From Salegentibacter salinarum (GTDB lineage: Bacteria; Bacteroidota; Bacteroidia; Flavobacteriales; Flavobacteriaceae), in contig NZ_FUZC01000019.1 of assembly GCF_900168115.1 (NCBI RefSeq), positions 1 through 64,000 of the forward strand: a stretch of 64,000 bases of DNA. Reading direction: 5' to 3'. The notes under the pieces were generated by a model. The model searched no databases. It was given only the letters and a program-made list of their open reading frames with translations, and was not told where the DNA came from. This document shows, piece after piece, positions 52,850 through 62,171 of the stretch; the first letter of the stretch is position 1; each line of letters starts with the position of its first letter. Both the position numbers and the translations under genes were made by a program.

Positions 52850-54043
52850 ATGAATAAATTAGGTTTTATTTTCCTGCTCGTTGCAGGTATGTTTTTTCAG
52901 AATATTTCGGCACAAAGCTTTGCCGATGACCAAACGGTAACCCAGCAAGTGCTTCAGGAGCTCAATAGAGAACGCAGTTTGTTAAGTCAGAATCTCGAAT
53001 TTAGAATCAAAGAAATAGATTCAAAAATTAGCAATCTTGATGAAAGTATTCAGAACACTAATTCTTCTTCAGAAAAAGTAGAAAAACTTCTGGAACGTGT
53101 TAAATTCCTCGAGGAACGCCAGGAAGAAATTGATAAAAATACCATTAGCGTTTATAAATATAATTACAGCTCTGCCGTGCTTAATTTAGCCTCAATGGAG
53201 CGCGAAATTAAACCCTTAAATCTTTTTAATGCTTCCCGTGAATTTTATGCAACCTTAGACCAGGTAAGCAACCCTATGCATTACGAAGGTTACCAGGAAT
53301 GGTTTGGGGAATTTAGAAAGTTTGTTGAAGATGAAAAGAAAAATGACGCCAGGCTTTCCGCTTTAAGTCATATTTTAAATGTTACTGGAGACCTTGCGCA
53401 AGGCACGCCGTTTACCGGGATGTTTGCCGGGACTGTTTTTGACGGAATTGGTAGCTTTATAAACTCCCTGGGTTGGGGCGATAAAAAACTGAAACAGCAA
53501 AGTACAGAAATGCTGAAACTTACCACAACTGTGGCGCAATTTACCCACGATAAAGACCTTATAGAAACGGAGTGGGAATCTATAAATAAAAACCTAGATG
53601 AATTAAAAGAGCTCCAGGAGAAGGCTATGCAGGAAAATTTGGTAAAAATCCTGGGAATAGACCCGAATGAGTTTGATCGTAATTTCACGAATGAAACTGA
53701 TGCTAAAAAACGGACCCAATATATTTTAGATATTTCTAAAATTGCTGAAAATAAAATCGCTGAAGAAAAAGCTAAAAATCCCGAAAACTGGAAGCAAGAT
53801 TATCACGACCAGATGATTGCAGTGCAGAATTTAAAGATCCGTTTTGGAACGATTACTTTTAGAATTCTGGAAAATCTTAAGAAATATGATTCGCTTATTC
53901 AGAAATATGAAAACGATGAATATTTAAAAACCAAGATCGCCGATCTAAAAACGAAACTTAACGTTGTGCGAAATAGTTTTGAATCTACTTTTAATCCGCA
54001 GGAATATATTAAAGCTTCTAATGAAATGTATGTGGTAGAGTAA
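52850..54043 (+). CDS. Secreted coiled-coil protein with a glycine-rich hydrophobic centre
   Basis: The 397-residue protein has a signal peptide (MNKLGFIFLLVAGMFFQNISAQ), then two long coiled-coil stretches (about 30-100 and 210-390) on either side of a glycine-rich hydrophobic segment at 180-210 (GDLAQGTPFTGMFAGTVFDG, then IGSFINSLGWG). This layout recalls alpha-helical pore-forming proteins or surface structures with a central hinge, but no family is recognised. Start at the ATG (52850); a TTG six bases upstream is less likely. It is monocistronic. Confidence 0.65.
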   Translation: MNKLGFIFLLVAGMFFQNISAQSFADDQTVTQQVLQELNRERSLLSQNLEFRIKEIDSKISNLDESIQNTNSSSEKVEKLLERVKFLEERQEEIDKNTISVYKYNYSSAVLNLASMEREIKPLNLFNASREFYATLDQVSNPMHYEGYQEWFGEFRKFVEDEKKNDARLSALSHILNVTGDLAQGTPFTGMFAGTVFDGIGSFINSLGWGDKKLKQQSTEMLKLTTTVAQFTHDKDLIETEWESINKNLDELKELQEKAMQENLVKILGIDPNEFDRNFTNETDAKKRTQYILDISKIAENKIAEEKAKNPENWKQDYHDQMIAVQNLKIRFGTITFRILENLKKYDSLIQKYENDEYLKTKIADLKTKLNVVRNSFESTFNPQEYIKASNEMYVVE

Positions 54044-54064
54044 GGATTTTTTGGCCTTATTATT

Positions 54065-54133
54065 AAAGACTACCTGAGAATCTAACGTCATCCTGAATTT
54101 ATTTTCAGGATCTAAGATCTTCAGATAGTCTTT
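54065..54133. repeat. Dispersed palindromic repeat, copy 3
   Basis: AAAGACTACCTGA (54065-54077) pairs with TCAGATAGTCTTT (54121-54133) with one mismatch, and the core contains CCTGAATTTATTTTCAGG, another hairpin. The architecture is the same as at 6252 and 23657. It lies between two converging genes. Confidence 0.55.
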
Positions 54134-54142
54134 TAAGTTTGT

Positions 54143-55081
54143 CTAATGCTTTAACTCCGGTAAAAGTTTTTCTATCCTGTCCCGGGAACCTTCATATTGG
54201 TCGGGTAATTTTAGACTGGTTCCAAGTTCCTCCAGGCTTTCGTCTCTAGTAAATCCGGGATTATCCGTAGCGATTTCAAATAAAACTCCACCGGGTTCTC
54301 TAAAGTACAGCGAGAAAAAGTAATCCCGATCTATTTTTTCGGTGATTTGTAAACCTTTCTGAATAATTTTTTCTCTAAAACGCATCTGGGTTTCTTCATC
54401 TTTCACCCTAAACGCGATGTGATGATTAGTACCACCGGCATTAATTCCACGTTCGGCAGTTGGGTCTTCGTGAATATCAATTATTGCAGCATTCTCAACT
54501 GCCTTCGTTTTATATCTGTAGAATTCGCCCGCTTTTTCTTGAAGTTCGTAATCAAAAATATCGGTTAGGATACTTGCTGTGGGACCAACGTTGAATAGGG
54601 TAAGGGTTACGCTGTGAAAACCTTTTAACGCCACATCGTTTTTAACTTCATCAGTTTCCCAGGCCTCTCGGTTATCTTTGTGTTTAGTGACAATTAGTTT
54701 TAAATTAAGCCCGTCGGGATCTCTAAAAGGTAAATACTGTTCCCCAAATTGTTCCCTGATTTTCCCGAATTCAACACCGTGTTTTTCAAAACGTTTCTGC
54801 CAGAAATCAAGGCTGCCTTGCGGAACCGAATAACCTATTTCGGTAGCCATTCCTACGCCATTTTTTCCCTGTTTCACACGTGTCCACGGAAAAAAGGTCA
54901 GGATACTTCCCGGTGAACCAACTTTGTCGCCAAAGTAGAAATGATAGGTTTGCGGATCATCAAAATTCACCGTTTTCTTAACCATTCGCAATCCCAGCAC
55001 TTTGGTGTAAAAATCGTAGTTGCGTTGGGCATTGCCGGCAATTGCGGTGATATGGTGTAAACCAAGTATTTTATCTTCCAT
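54143..55081 (-). CDS. VOC family ring-cleaving dioxygenase
   Basis: The 312-residue protein has two vicinal-oxygen-chelate modules. Metal ligands are visible in LGLHHITAIAG, TNHHIAFRV and LFEIATDNPGF. It resembles MhqO/LinE-like hydroquinone-cleaving dioxygenases and their glyoxalase-like relatives. The ATG at 55081 is the family start (MEDKILGLHHIT). Substrate unknown. Confidence 0.82.
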   Translation of the reverse strand: MEDKILGLHHITAIAGNAQRNYDFYTKVLGLRMVKKTVNFDDPQTYHFYFGDKVGSPGSILTFFPWTRVKQGKNGVGMATEIGYSVPQGSLDFWQKRFEKHGVEFGKIREQFGEQYLPFRDPDGLNLKLIVTKHKDNREAWETDEVKNDVALKGFHSVTLTLFNVGPTASILTDIFDYELQEKAGEFYRYKTKAVENAAIIDIHEDPTAERGINAGGTNHHIAFRVKDEETQMRFREKIIQKGLQITEKIDRDYFFSLYFREPGGVLFEIATDNPGFTRDESLEELGTSLKLPDQYEGSRDRIEKLLPELKH

Positions 55082-55254
55082 AATTTTTTGTTTCAATTAA
55101 ATAAAAACCAGCTTCAAATTGGGTTAAATTAATGGTAAAATATAACCTCAAACTAAAATTCAAGAATTTCAGCTGAAACCGGAGCTAAAAATTTAAATTC
55201 AATAGCTCTATAAAATTAAGGAATTAGATTCAGAAAGAATCTTGGTTGGAAGAT

Positions 55255-55578
55255 TTAAAGATGTTTATGTAGGCGTTTTACAATATCGTAAGTATTCGAA
55301 TCTGAATAAGTTCCAAAAGCATTTACCAAAATGCCTTTTACTTTATGATTGTGAGAAGAAATAGCGTAAACAATCATTTCATCGCCGGGATCTGTCATTC
55401 CTTCAAAACGATAGATTTCATCAATTTCAAAATCATCGGGAGAAAGCTCAAGGGAGCGCTGTGGATCTACTATTTTATCCTTTTCCGGCTCTAATTTAAA
55501 GTCGGTAGTATAACCTCGCGTAGCAAGACCATTCATTGCCTGGCTTACGGTTTCGTAATCGTGTCTTTGTACCAACAT
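55255..55578 (-). CDS. Conserved flavobacterial protein, unknown function
   Basis: The 107-residue protein begins MLVQRHDYETVSQAMNGLATRGYTTDF and is rich in aspartate and glutamate in the middle. No signal peptide or known motif is found; in related genomes such proteins are sometimes labelled as phosphoribosylpyrophosphate synthetase, which I consider unsupported because no PRPP loop is present. It is divergent from pyrR across a 251-base gap. Confidence 0.65.
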   Translation of the reverse strand: MLVQRHDYETVSQAMNGLATRGYTTDFKLEPEKDKIVDPQRSLELSPDDFEIDEIYRFEGMTDPGDEMIVYAISSHNHKVKGILVNAFGTYSDSNTYDIVKRLHKHL

Positions 55579-55751
55579 AATTTTATAAATTTAGTTCTAT
55601 AAAATTACTCAATTTTAAGCGGTAAAACTATTGAAAATCAGTATTTTATTTAATCTGGACAAGCTTCAGGGTTGATTGTTCAACATGAATTTTAGATAGG
55701 GATGTATAAAAAAATTATTCAGTTTAGAAACTTCAGTAAAAAGATTTAAAA

Positions 55752-55772
55752 CTGAAGTCTATTCAACTTCAG
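55752..55772. promoter_or_regulatory. Inverted repeat before pyrR
   Basis: CTGAAGT pairs with ACTTCAG around CTATTCA, 18 bases before a TACTTTTG box. It could be an operator for pyrR or for the divergent gene. Confidence 0.3.
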
Positions 55773-55789
55773 AAAAAAATAAAAAAGCT

Positions 55790-55797
55790 TACTTTTG
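55790..55797 (+). promoter_or_regulatory. Promoter -7 element of pyrR
   Basis: TACTTTTG matches TAnnTTTG and lies 32 bases before the ATG at 55830. No clear TTG is present at -33. Confidence 0.45.
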
Positions 55798-55829
55798 TGA
55801 TAGAACTTCTATTTTTTTGCAACTAAACT

Positions 55830-56369
55830 ATGGGCCAAAGAACACTACTGAATTCAGTTGAAATAAATATTATTCTGCACCGTCTTGCCTGCCAGTTAGT
55901 TGAAAATCACACTGATTTTAAAAATACCGTAATTATAGGAATCCAGCCTCGTGGTGTTTTTCTTGCTGGGAGGATTATAAAAATTCTTGAAGAAGAATAC
56001 CAGATTGAAAATTTGAAATACGGACATCTGGATATTACTTTTTATCGTGACGATTTTAGAAGAAGTGACAAACCGCTGGAAGCCAATAAAACAAAAATTG
56101 ATTTTATTGTTGAAGATAAAAAAGTGGTTTTTATAGATGATGTTCTTTATACCGGCCGCAGCATAAGAGCTGCATTAACGGCCGTACAATCTTTTGGCAG
56201 GCCTGCCGAAATTGAATTATTAAGTTTTATAGACCGGCGATTTAGCCGTCATTTACCCATTCAGCCAGATTATAATGGGCGACAGGTGGATGCTATAAAT
56301 GAAGAAAAAGTAATAGTGAACTGGAAAGAAAACGATGGCGAAGACGTGGTTTATCTGGTTTCTAAATAA
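55830..56369 (+). CDS. pyrR: PyrR: pyrimidine operon regulator/uracil phosphoribosyltransferase
   Basis: The 179-residue protein belongs to the PRTase family with the PRPP loop VVFIDDVLYTGRSIRAAL. PyrR senses UMP and controls pyr mRNA attenuation, and also has uracil phosphoribosyltransferase activity. It is followed eight bases later by pyrB, which agrees with the usual order. No attenuator hairpin was identified in the short leader. Confidence 0.95.
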   Translation: MGQRTLLNSVEINIILHRLACQLVENHTDFKNTVIIGIQPRGVFLAGRIIKILEEEYQIENLKYGHLDITFYRDDFRRSDKPLEANKTKIDFIVEDKKVVFIDDVLYTGRSIRAALTAVQSFGRPAEIELLSFIDRRFSRHLPIQPDYNGRQVDAINEEKVIVNWKENDGEDVVYLVSK

Positions 56370-56377
56370 CTAAATAT

Positions 56378-57307
56378 ATGAGCGAATTAAGTGTAAATCA
56401 CTTACTGGGAATTAAATATCTAACCAAAGAAGATATTGAGCTTATTTTTAAAACTGCCAATCACTTTAAAGAAGTGATTAACCGGCCCATTAAAAAAGTC
56501 CCTTCGCTTAGAGATATTACCATTGCCAACCTTTTTTTTGAAAATTCTACCAGAACCCGACTTTCTTTTGAACTTGCCGAAAAACGTTTAAGTGCCGATG
56601 TGGTAAATTTTTCTGCGGCCTCTTCTTCAGTAAAGAAAGGAGAGACACTCATAGATACTGTAAACAATATTTTATCTATGAAAGTAGATATGGTAGTGAT
56701 GCGGCATCCTAATCCCGGTGCGGGAATTTTTCTTTCCCGCCACGTAAAGGCCAGTATTATTAATGCTGGGGATGGTGCGCATGAGCATCCTACCCAGGCA
56801 CTTTTAGACAGTTATTCTATAAAAGAACGTCTCGGAGAAGTTAAAGGTAAAAAAGTGGTGATTGTAGGCGATATTCTGCATAGTAGGGTAGCGCTTTCAA
56901 ATATTTTTGCACTTAAACTTCAGGGAGCCGAAGTGAAGGTTTGTGGACCTAAAACTTTATTGCCAAAACATATTGAATCTTTAGGTGTGGGCGTAGAAAC
57001 CAATCTTAAAAAGGCCCTGGAATGGTGTGATGTGGCGAATATGCTTAGAGTGCAGAATGAGCGTATGGATATTAGTTATTTTCCCAGCACAAGGGAATAT
57101 GCGCAGCAATTTCAGCTAAATAAGAAAATGCTGGAAAGTCTGAATAAAGAAATAGTAATAATGCACCCGGGCCCAATTAACCGCGGGGTAGAAATTACCA
57201 GCGATGTAGCCGATGCAGAAAATGCGATTATTCTGGACCAGGTACAAAATGGAGTAGCCGTTAGAATGGCAGTGATTTATTTATTGGCTTCCAAGATAAA
57301 CCACTAA
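56378..57307 (+). CDS. pyrB: Aspartate carbamoyltransferase catalytic subunit
   Basis: PyrB joins carbamoyl phosphate and aspartate in pyrimidine synthesis. The 309 residues contain the carbamoyl phosphate loop FENSTRTRLSFELA, the HPTQALLDSYS motif and MRVQNER-like MLRVQNERM. There is no pyrI gene following, so it may act without the regulatory subunit. It is coupled to pyrR. Confidence 0.96.
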   Translation: MSELSVNHLLGIKYLTKEDIELIFKTANHFKEVINRPIKKVPSLRDITIANLFFENSTRTRLSFELAEKRLSADVVNFSAASSSVKKGETLIDTVNNILSMKVDMVVMRHPNPGAGIFLSRHVKASIINAGDGAHEHPTQALLDSYSIKERLGEVKGKKVVIVGDILHSRVALSNIFALKLQGAEVKVCGPKTLLPKHIESLGVGVETNLKKALEWCDVANMLRVQNERMDISYFPSTREYAQQFQLNKKMLESLNKEIVIMHPGPINRGVEITSDVADAENAIILDQVQNGVAVRMAVIYLLASKINH

Positions 57308-57349
57308 AAGGCTTTAATTCCTTAACTTTAAATTTTAAAGAACCACACT

Positions 57350-57682
57350 ATGAAGATTTCAGAAAAAGAGAATTATATTTTAATAGAACCTTTAGAAGCT
57401 CCGGTAGTAGAATTTGTGTCCTTACTTACACAAAGACATACCGAGTTTGAAAATAATAATGTGGCTGTAAATTTGCTTGCTTATCACCAACTTCAAAAAG
57501 AAGAAGTGATGGGATTTTTAGAAATTGCCACCACGCATCAAATGAATAATAAATCTTTTGTTTTAATAAGTAATGCAGTTACTATAGATGAACTGCCGGA
57601 AGAAATTGTGGTAGTTCCTTCTTTGAGGGAAGCCGAAGATCTTATTCAAATGGACGAAATTCAACGGGATTTAGGGGTTTAA
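57350..57682 (+). CDS. STAS-like small protein upstream of rnz
   Basis: The 110-residue protein has the mixed alpha/beta, ILIEP...VAVNLLAYH...FVLISN pattern of anti-anti-sigma (STAS) folds, but without the conserved phosphorylatable serine that I could be sure of. It is 10 bases before rnz and 42 bases after pyrB, so it is in the same operon. Function unknown. Confidence 0.6.
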   Translation: MKISEKENYILIEPLEAPVVEFVSLLTQRHTEFENNNVAVNLLAYHQLQKEEVMGFLEIATTHQMNNKSFVLISNAVTIDELPEEIVVVPSLREAEDLIQMDEIQRDLGV

Positions 57683-57692
57683 TTCTTACCGC

Positions 57693-58601
57693 ATGAAGCT
57701 TAATATCCTTGGCTGTTACGCCGCTACTCCCCGTAGTTTCACCAATCCCACCTCCCAGGTGCTGGAAATGAAAAACGAACTGTTTTTAATTGATTGTGGC
57801 GAAGGAACCCAGGTACAGTTAAGACGAAATAAAATTAAATTTTCCAGGATAAAGCACATCTTTATTTCCCATCTTCACGGGGACCATTCTTACGGACTTG
57901 TGGGACTTATATCAACCTTTAGATTATTAAACCGGGAAACTGAACTACATGTTTACGGGCCAAAAGGAATAAAAGAAATTATAATATTACAGCTCAAACT
58001 TTCCAATTCCTGGACTAATTATCCACTTTATTTTCACGAATTGAGCAGTAAAGAACCCCAGCTTATTTTTGAAAATGAAAAGCTAAGCGTAGAAACTATC
58101 CCTTTAATTCATAGAATTTATACCAATGGTTTTCTGTTCAAAGAAAAACCGGGCGACCGGAAATTGCTTATCAATAAAGCGGTTGAATATAATATTGATG
58201 TTTCTCTTTATAAAAGTTTAAAAAAAGGAAAAGACGTGACTTCTGAAAACGGCGAATTAATTCCTAATCATTTAGTAACTGCCCCCCCGGAACCCACTAA
58301 AAGTTACGCATACTGCAGCGACACCGCCTTTAATCAGAAAATGATTCCGCAGATAAGCGGTGCTACCGTTTTATACCACGAATCTACTTTTCTTGAAGAT
58401 AAAGCGGAGCTGGCTTTCCCCACTAAACATAGTACGGCTAAAGAAGCTGCGCAAATTGCCAAAGAAGCCGGCGTAAAAAAGCTAATTCTTGGACATTATT
58501 CCACCCGATATTCTAATATCAATTTATTCAGAGAAGAAGCTGAAGGAATTTTTCCCGAGGTTGATCTTGCCGATGACGGAAAGGTTTTTGTCTTTGAATA
58601 G
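57693..58601 (+). CDS. rnz: Ribonuclease Z
   Basis: RNase Z cuts the 3' trailer of tRNA precursors that lack encoded CCA. The 302 residues are a metallo-beta-lactamase fold with the zinc site H60-x-H62-x-D64-H65 in HLHGDHSYG, and later LGHYSTRY. Length and motifs match the tRNase Z family. It is the last gene of the pyr operon as seen here. Confidence 0.95.
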   Translation: MKLNILGCYAATPRSFTNPTSQVLEMKNELFLIDCGEGTQVQLRRNKIKFSRIKHIFISHLHGDHSYGLVGLISTFRLLNRETELHVYGPKGIKEIIILQLKLSNSWTNYPLYFHELSSKEPQLIFENEKLSVETIPLIHRIYTNGFLFKEKPGDRKLLINKAVEYNIDVSLYKSLKKGKDVTSENGELIPNHLVTAPPEPTKSYAYCSDTAFNQKMIPQISGATVLYHESTFLEDKAELAFPTKHSTAKEAAQIAKEAGVKKLILGHYSTRYSNINLFREEAEGIFPEVDLADDGKVFVFE

Positions 58602-58781
58602 CACTTTTCTTTTCTTTTCCTACATTTTATATTTTTTAAAATTAGCAATCAACTCATTTTTAGTAGGATAAAACTTACTATTTATGTTAAAATTCAGATA
58701 AAATCGATGAAGTGCATTTTAACATATGCTATTTGTCGATAAAAAGTGTACTTTTAACTTCCCAGTCTAACATACTGAACG

Positions 58782-59288
58782 ATGAGAAAAGCTACACTTA
58801 GGTTTGCTATACTTCTTTTGCTCTCTATATCAACGATTTCCTGTGCTAAGGAAAGTATTGAAGAAGAAGTGAATTCCTACAATCATACCGCTGAAGAAAA
58901 AGTTAATTTTGATTATTCTGAAATTGAAAACAATATTCTTGAGCTAGTAAATGCACATCGTAAAAGCCTGGAACTTGAACCTCTTAAACCCATAGCTGAA
59001 GTATCTTTAGAAGCTGAATCTCATAATTATTATATGCTTGAAGTAGGAAAGGTAAGTCACGATAATTTTGGTGAGCGATACGAAAACCTGGTTGCAGCTG
59101 TTGGTGCAAAATCTGTAAGTGAAAATGTTGGTTTTGGCTACCGTACTGCAGAAGCTGTGGTAAATGCCTGGTTAAATAGCGATGGGCACAAAAAGAATAT
59201 TGAAGGAAATCATTCTCATTTTGGAGTATCAGTGGTAGATGACGAAGTAGGACGTAATTATTTCACCAATATATTTATAAGAAAGTAA
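58782..59288 (+). CDS. CAP domain (SCP-like) lipoprotein
   Basis: The 168-residue protein has a lipoprotein signal (LLLLSISTISC, cysteine 21) and a CAP domain: LVNAHRKSLELEPLK, SHNYYMLEVGKVSHDNF and SENVGFG, followed by WLNSDGHKKNIEG. CAP proteins of bacteria are secreted and of varied function. It is closed by a bidirectional terminator. Confidence 0.85.
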   Translation: MRKATLRFAILLLLSISTISCAKESIEEEVNSYNHTAEEKVNFDYSEIENNILELVNAHRKSLELEPLKPIAEVSLEAESHNYYMLEVGKVSHDNFGERYENLVAAVGAKSVSENVGFGYRTAEAVVNAWLNSDGHKKNIEGNHSHFGVSVVDDEVGRNYFTNIFIRK

Positions 59289-59315
59289 TATTTGTTTTTC
59301 ATAGATTGATTAAGG

Positions 59316-59348
59316 AAAAAAGGTTCAGTAAATTGCTGAACCTTTTTT
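59316..59348. terminator. Bidirectional terminator
   Basis: AAAAAAGGTTCAG (59316-59328) pairs perfectly with CTGAACCTTTTTT (59336-59348) between two converging genes. Confidence 0.88.
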
Positions 59349-59368
59349 AATATAATTTTCCTCAAAAA

Positions 59369-61231
59369 TTAATTCATCTTTACCACATTAAACATAGAAC
59401 GGCGATTAAGCTGGTGTTGTTCACTAGAGCAGCGATCACAGTCAATGGCCGGTTTGCGTTCCCCAAAGGCCCGTTTTTGAATTCTCTCTCCACTTATACC
59501 TTCTGCAATTAAATAATCGCGAGTAGCTTCGGCGCGTCTTTCGGCTAAAGCTTCATTATAATTATCGCTTCCGCGTTTATCGGTATGGGATCCAATTTCT
59601 ATAACCAAATCGGGGTATTCTTTCTTCATTATTTCCGCCAGTTTATCCAGCTCTTCAGCAGCATCCGGCCTAATATTGCTTTTATCAAAATCAAAGTAAA
59701 TATTATTTATTTCGGCAAGATATTCAACATCAGCTACCGGTTGGAGTTCAATATCATATATCATTTCTTCTGAACCATCCATATTACGAGTATCCAGGGT
59801 GTCATTGAAATTTTTATATTCAATTTGTTTTGCTTCCAACGGAATATCTACATTTCTATTCACTGCAGTCTGATAATTTCCGTCTTCATCAGATTCCAGA
59901 AATGCGATTTCCTGATTATTTTTATTAAAAAGTCTAATTGTAGCCTGGGCAATAGGATTCCCATTTATAACATCGGTAACCTTTCCTTTTAAAATTAAAG
60001 GAAGCAATTGATTAAAACCATAAACATTATCTGAGCCGTCGCGGTTGGAAGCTATAAACCCTGCATTAGTAAGGGTTTCTCTGAAAAAACTAAAATCATC
60101 TAAATTGCTGTTGATGGTTTCTCCCAGGTTTTGAATTTCAATATTTTCAGCTTTCAAATCTGACTTGAAAATATCGGCTAAACCGTAACCACCGTGACCG
60201 GTAGAAGAGAAGTAAAGCACATTATCCTCATCTATAAATGGGAAAGTTTCATCCTCAGCAGTATTGATTTTACTTCCTAAATTTTCGGGAGTTTCGAAAG
60301 TGTCATTTTTATTTATGATGATTTTATAAAGATCGGTGCCGCCTTCGCCCCCGGGCATATCAGAAGCAAAGAACAGTGTTTTTCCGTCTTTAGAAACCGT
60401 TGGATGTCCTACAGAATAATCATCACTATTAAACGGCAATTCCTGGATATTTACCCAGTTATTCCCCGATTTTTGAGCCGAATAAATCTTTAAATGATTA
60501 GTAGCTTCTTTGTCTCTTTTTCCTTCCTTATTGTTGAAATAATTATTCCGGGTGAAATATAAAGTTTCCCCATCGGGACTAAAACTTATTGGACCGTCGT
60601 GTAGTTTGGTGTTTATTTCTCCGGAAATAGGGGAGACTTCACCTCCGGAATTTAATTTATAGATATCCAAAAAAGGTTCCTCGTTCCAGGAATATTCTTT
60701 TTCGGAATTCTCTGAATTTCTTGCTGAAACGAGATAAGTTTCACCTTTATATTTTAACGCGCCAAAATCACTAAATTCTGAATTAAAATCACTTTTTATA
60801 AGTCGGTAAGTAGTTTGGATTTCAGAATTTTCCTGATTCAGCATTTTATTGGCTTCAGCTGAAGCTCCGGCGTGGCTTTTAAGATATTTTTGTAACCATT
60901 CCCTGGATTCATCATATCTTTTTGCGCCTCGCAAAGCCTGGGCATATTCGTAATAAACTTCAGTAGAGATATTGGTAGAATCCTTTAGAAGATCTTCATA
61001 GTAAAAAACAGCATTTTCGGGACTTCTTAATTTCATATAAGTGTCGGCGAGTTTTAACCTGTTTTCCTTGAGGTTATATTTGTTTTCAATAAGTTCTTTG
61101 TAAAGGTCTACGGCTTCTGTATAAGCGAAATTGCTATATAGTTTATCGGCCTTCTTTTGTTTACCATATTGTGCCTGCAAGCTTATGCTAAACACTAAGA
61201 ATAATAGAATTAAATAGTATTGTTTTTTCAT
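59369..61231 (-). CDS. OmpA family protein with TPR and beta-propeller repeats
   Basis: The 620-residue protein has a signal peptide, TPR-like helices (about 20-130), PD40/WD40-like beta-propeller repeats (ISFSPDGETLYFTRN, PTVSKDGKTLFFASD), a CarboxypepD_reg-like beta domain (about 410-490) and a C-terminal OmpA peptidoglycan-binding domain (NIYFDFDKSNIRPDAAEELDKLAEI, IGSHTDKRGSDNYNEALAERRAEAT). The layout resembles PorE and related proteins that link type IX secretion to peptidoglycan. It follows the PorP/SprF gene on the same strand with 17 bases between. Confidence 0.88.
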   Translation of the reverse strand: MKKQYYLILLFLVFSISLQAQYGKQKKADKLYSNFAYTEAVDLYKELIENKYNLKENRLKLADTYMKLRSPENAVFYYEDLLKDSTNISTEVYYEYAQALRGAKRYDESREWLQKYLKSHAGASAEANKMLNQENSEIQTTYRLIKSDFNSEFSDFGALKYKGETYLVSARNSENSEKEYSWNEEPFLDIYKLNSGGEVSPISGEINTKLHDGPISFSPDGETLYFTRNNYFNNKEGKRDKEATNHLKIYSAQKSGNNWVNIQELPFNSDDYSVGHPTVSKDGKTLFFASDMPGGEGGTDLYKIIINKNDTFETPENLGSKINTAEDETFPFIDEDNVLYFSSTGHGGYGLADIFKSDLKAENIEIQNLGETINSNLDDFSFFRETLTNAGFIASNRDGSDNVYGFNQLLPLILKGKVTDVINGNPIAQATIRLFNKNNQEIAFLESDEDGNYQTAVNRNVDIPLEAKQIEYKNFNDTLDTRNMDGSEEMIYDIELQPVADVEYLAEINNIYFDFDKSNIRPDAAEELDKLAEIMKKEYPDLVIEIGSHTDKRGSDNYNEALAERRAEATRDYLIAEGISGERIQKRAFGERKPAIDCDRCSSEQHQLNRRSMFNVVKMN

Positions 61232-61248
61232 AATCGGCGGCATTTATA

Positions 61249-62160
61249 TTAAAAGAATCGGGGAGATTTGTAACGGGTTTTTTGAAACCTGAATTCATAA
61301 ATTAACAGGATTTCGTGCGAACCCGAGGTGTATGGTCTTATGTCTGAAATTGAATATTCGTAAGCATAACCTGCTCTAAAACCATCAAAAAGTTCTACAT
61401 CCAGAAAAGCACCTAAAGCATCCTCTATTCGCCAGTTGGCACCCATGTAAAATTTCTCGTGAAAGATCATAGTTCCTGAGAAATCTACTGAAAGTGGAGC
61501 TCCACTGGTCATTTTTAATAAAGTGGTGGGTCTAAATTTCAGGTTTTCATTTAGGTCAAAAACATAACCACCGGTTAAGTAATAATGAATCTGTTCCATA
61601 GCCAGGAATTCATTATACTCGTGGTTGTTGTTATTAATCAATTTTGGTGCAGAAGCACCTATATACCAGTTTTGAGCTGAAAGATAAAAACCTATTCCAA
61701 AATTTGGCGTCCATTTATTAAACTGGTCTTCAAAGAAAGGATCGTTTAAAACCTGCTGATCATTAAATAATTCTTCATCTAAATTATAGTAACTCATCCC
61801 GGCTTTTAAACCCATTGCCAAAGAGATATTATTGTTAAAATCTAAGCGATAGGCGAAATCTCCATAAGCATAAGTATAATTCTCATATCCGGTTTTATCA
61901 TTAATTACCGAAAGTCCAAGGCCAACTTTATCGTTTGTAAGCGGGGAATGCACCGAAAGGGTTTGGGTATTTGGCGCCCCGCTTACTCCGGCCCATTGAT
62001 TACGGTTTAAAGCTGTTATTGAAAACCCATCCCGGCTACCGGCATAGGCCGGATTTATAGAAATGGTATTATACATGTACTGAGTGAATTGCGGTAATTG
62101 CTGGGCTAAAGCCGAAACCGAAAACATAAGACAAAATATGAGTAGATATATATTTTTCAT
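61249..62160 (-). CDS. PorP/SprF family type IX secretion-associated outer membrane protein
   Basis: The 303-residue outer membrane protein has a signal peptide and the family features LPQFTQYMYNTISINPAYAGSRDG and NRNQWAGVSGAPNTQTLS. SprF is needed to secrete or anchor the adhesin SprB, and PorP serves other T9SS cargos. It sits 11 bases downstream of the HYR-domain gene and upstream of the OmpA gene, so the three form a cargo cluster. Confidence 0.9.
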   Translation of the reverse strand: MKNIYLLIFCLMFSVSALAQQLPQFTQYMYNTISINPAYAGSRDGFSITALNRNQWAGVSGAPNTQTLSVHSPLTNDKVGLGLSVINDKTGYENYTYAYGDFAYRLDFNNNISLAMGLKAGMSYYNLDEELFNDQQVLNDPFFEDQFNKWTPNFGIGFYLSAQNWYIGASAPKLINNNNHEYNEFLAMEQIHYYLTGGYVFDLNENLKFRPTTLLKMTSGAPLSVDFSGTMIFHEKFYMGANWRIEDALGAFLDVELFDGFRAGYAYEYSISDIRPYTSGSHEILLIYEFRFQKTRYKSPRFF

Positions 62161-62171
62161 GTTCTTTCTTT

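Noticed and set aside
52844-54043. Frameshift or fusion in the coiled-coil protein
   Set aside because: The frame is open and uniform in composition from signal peptide to end; the central hydrophobic part is in frame.
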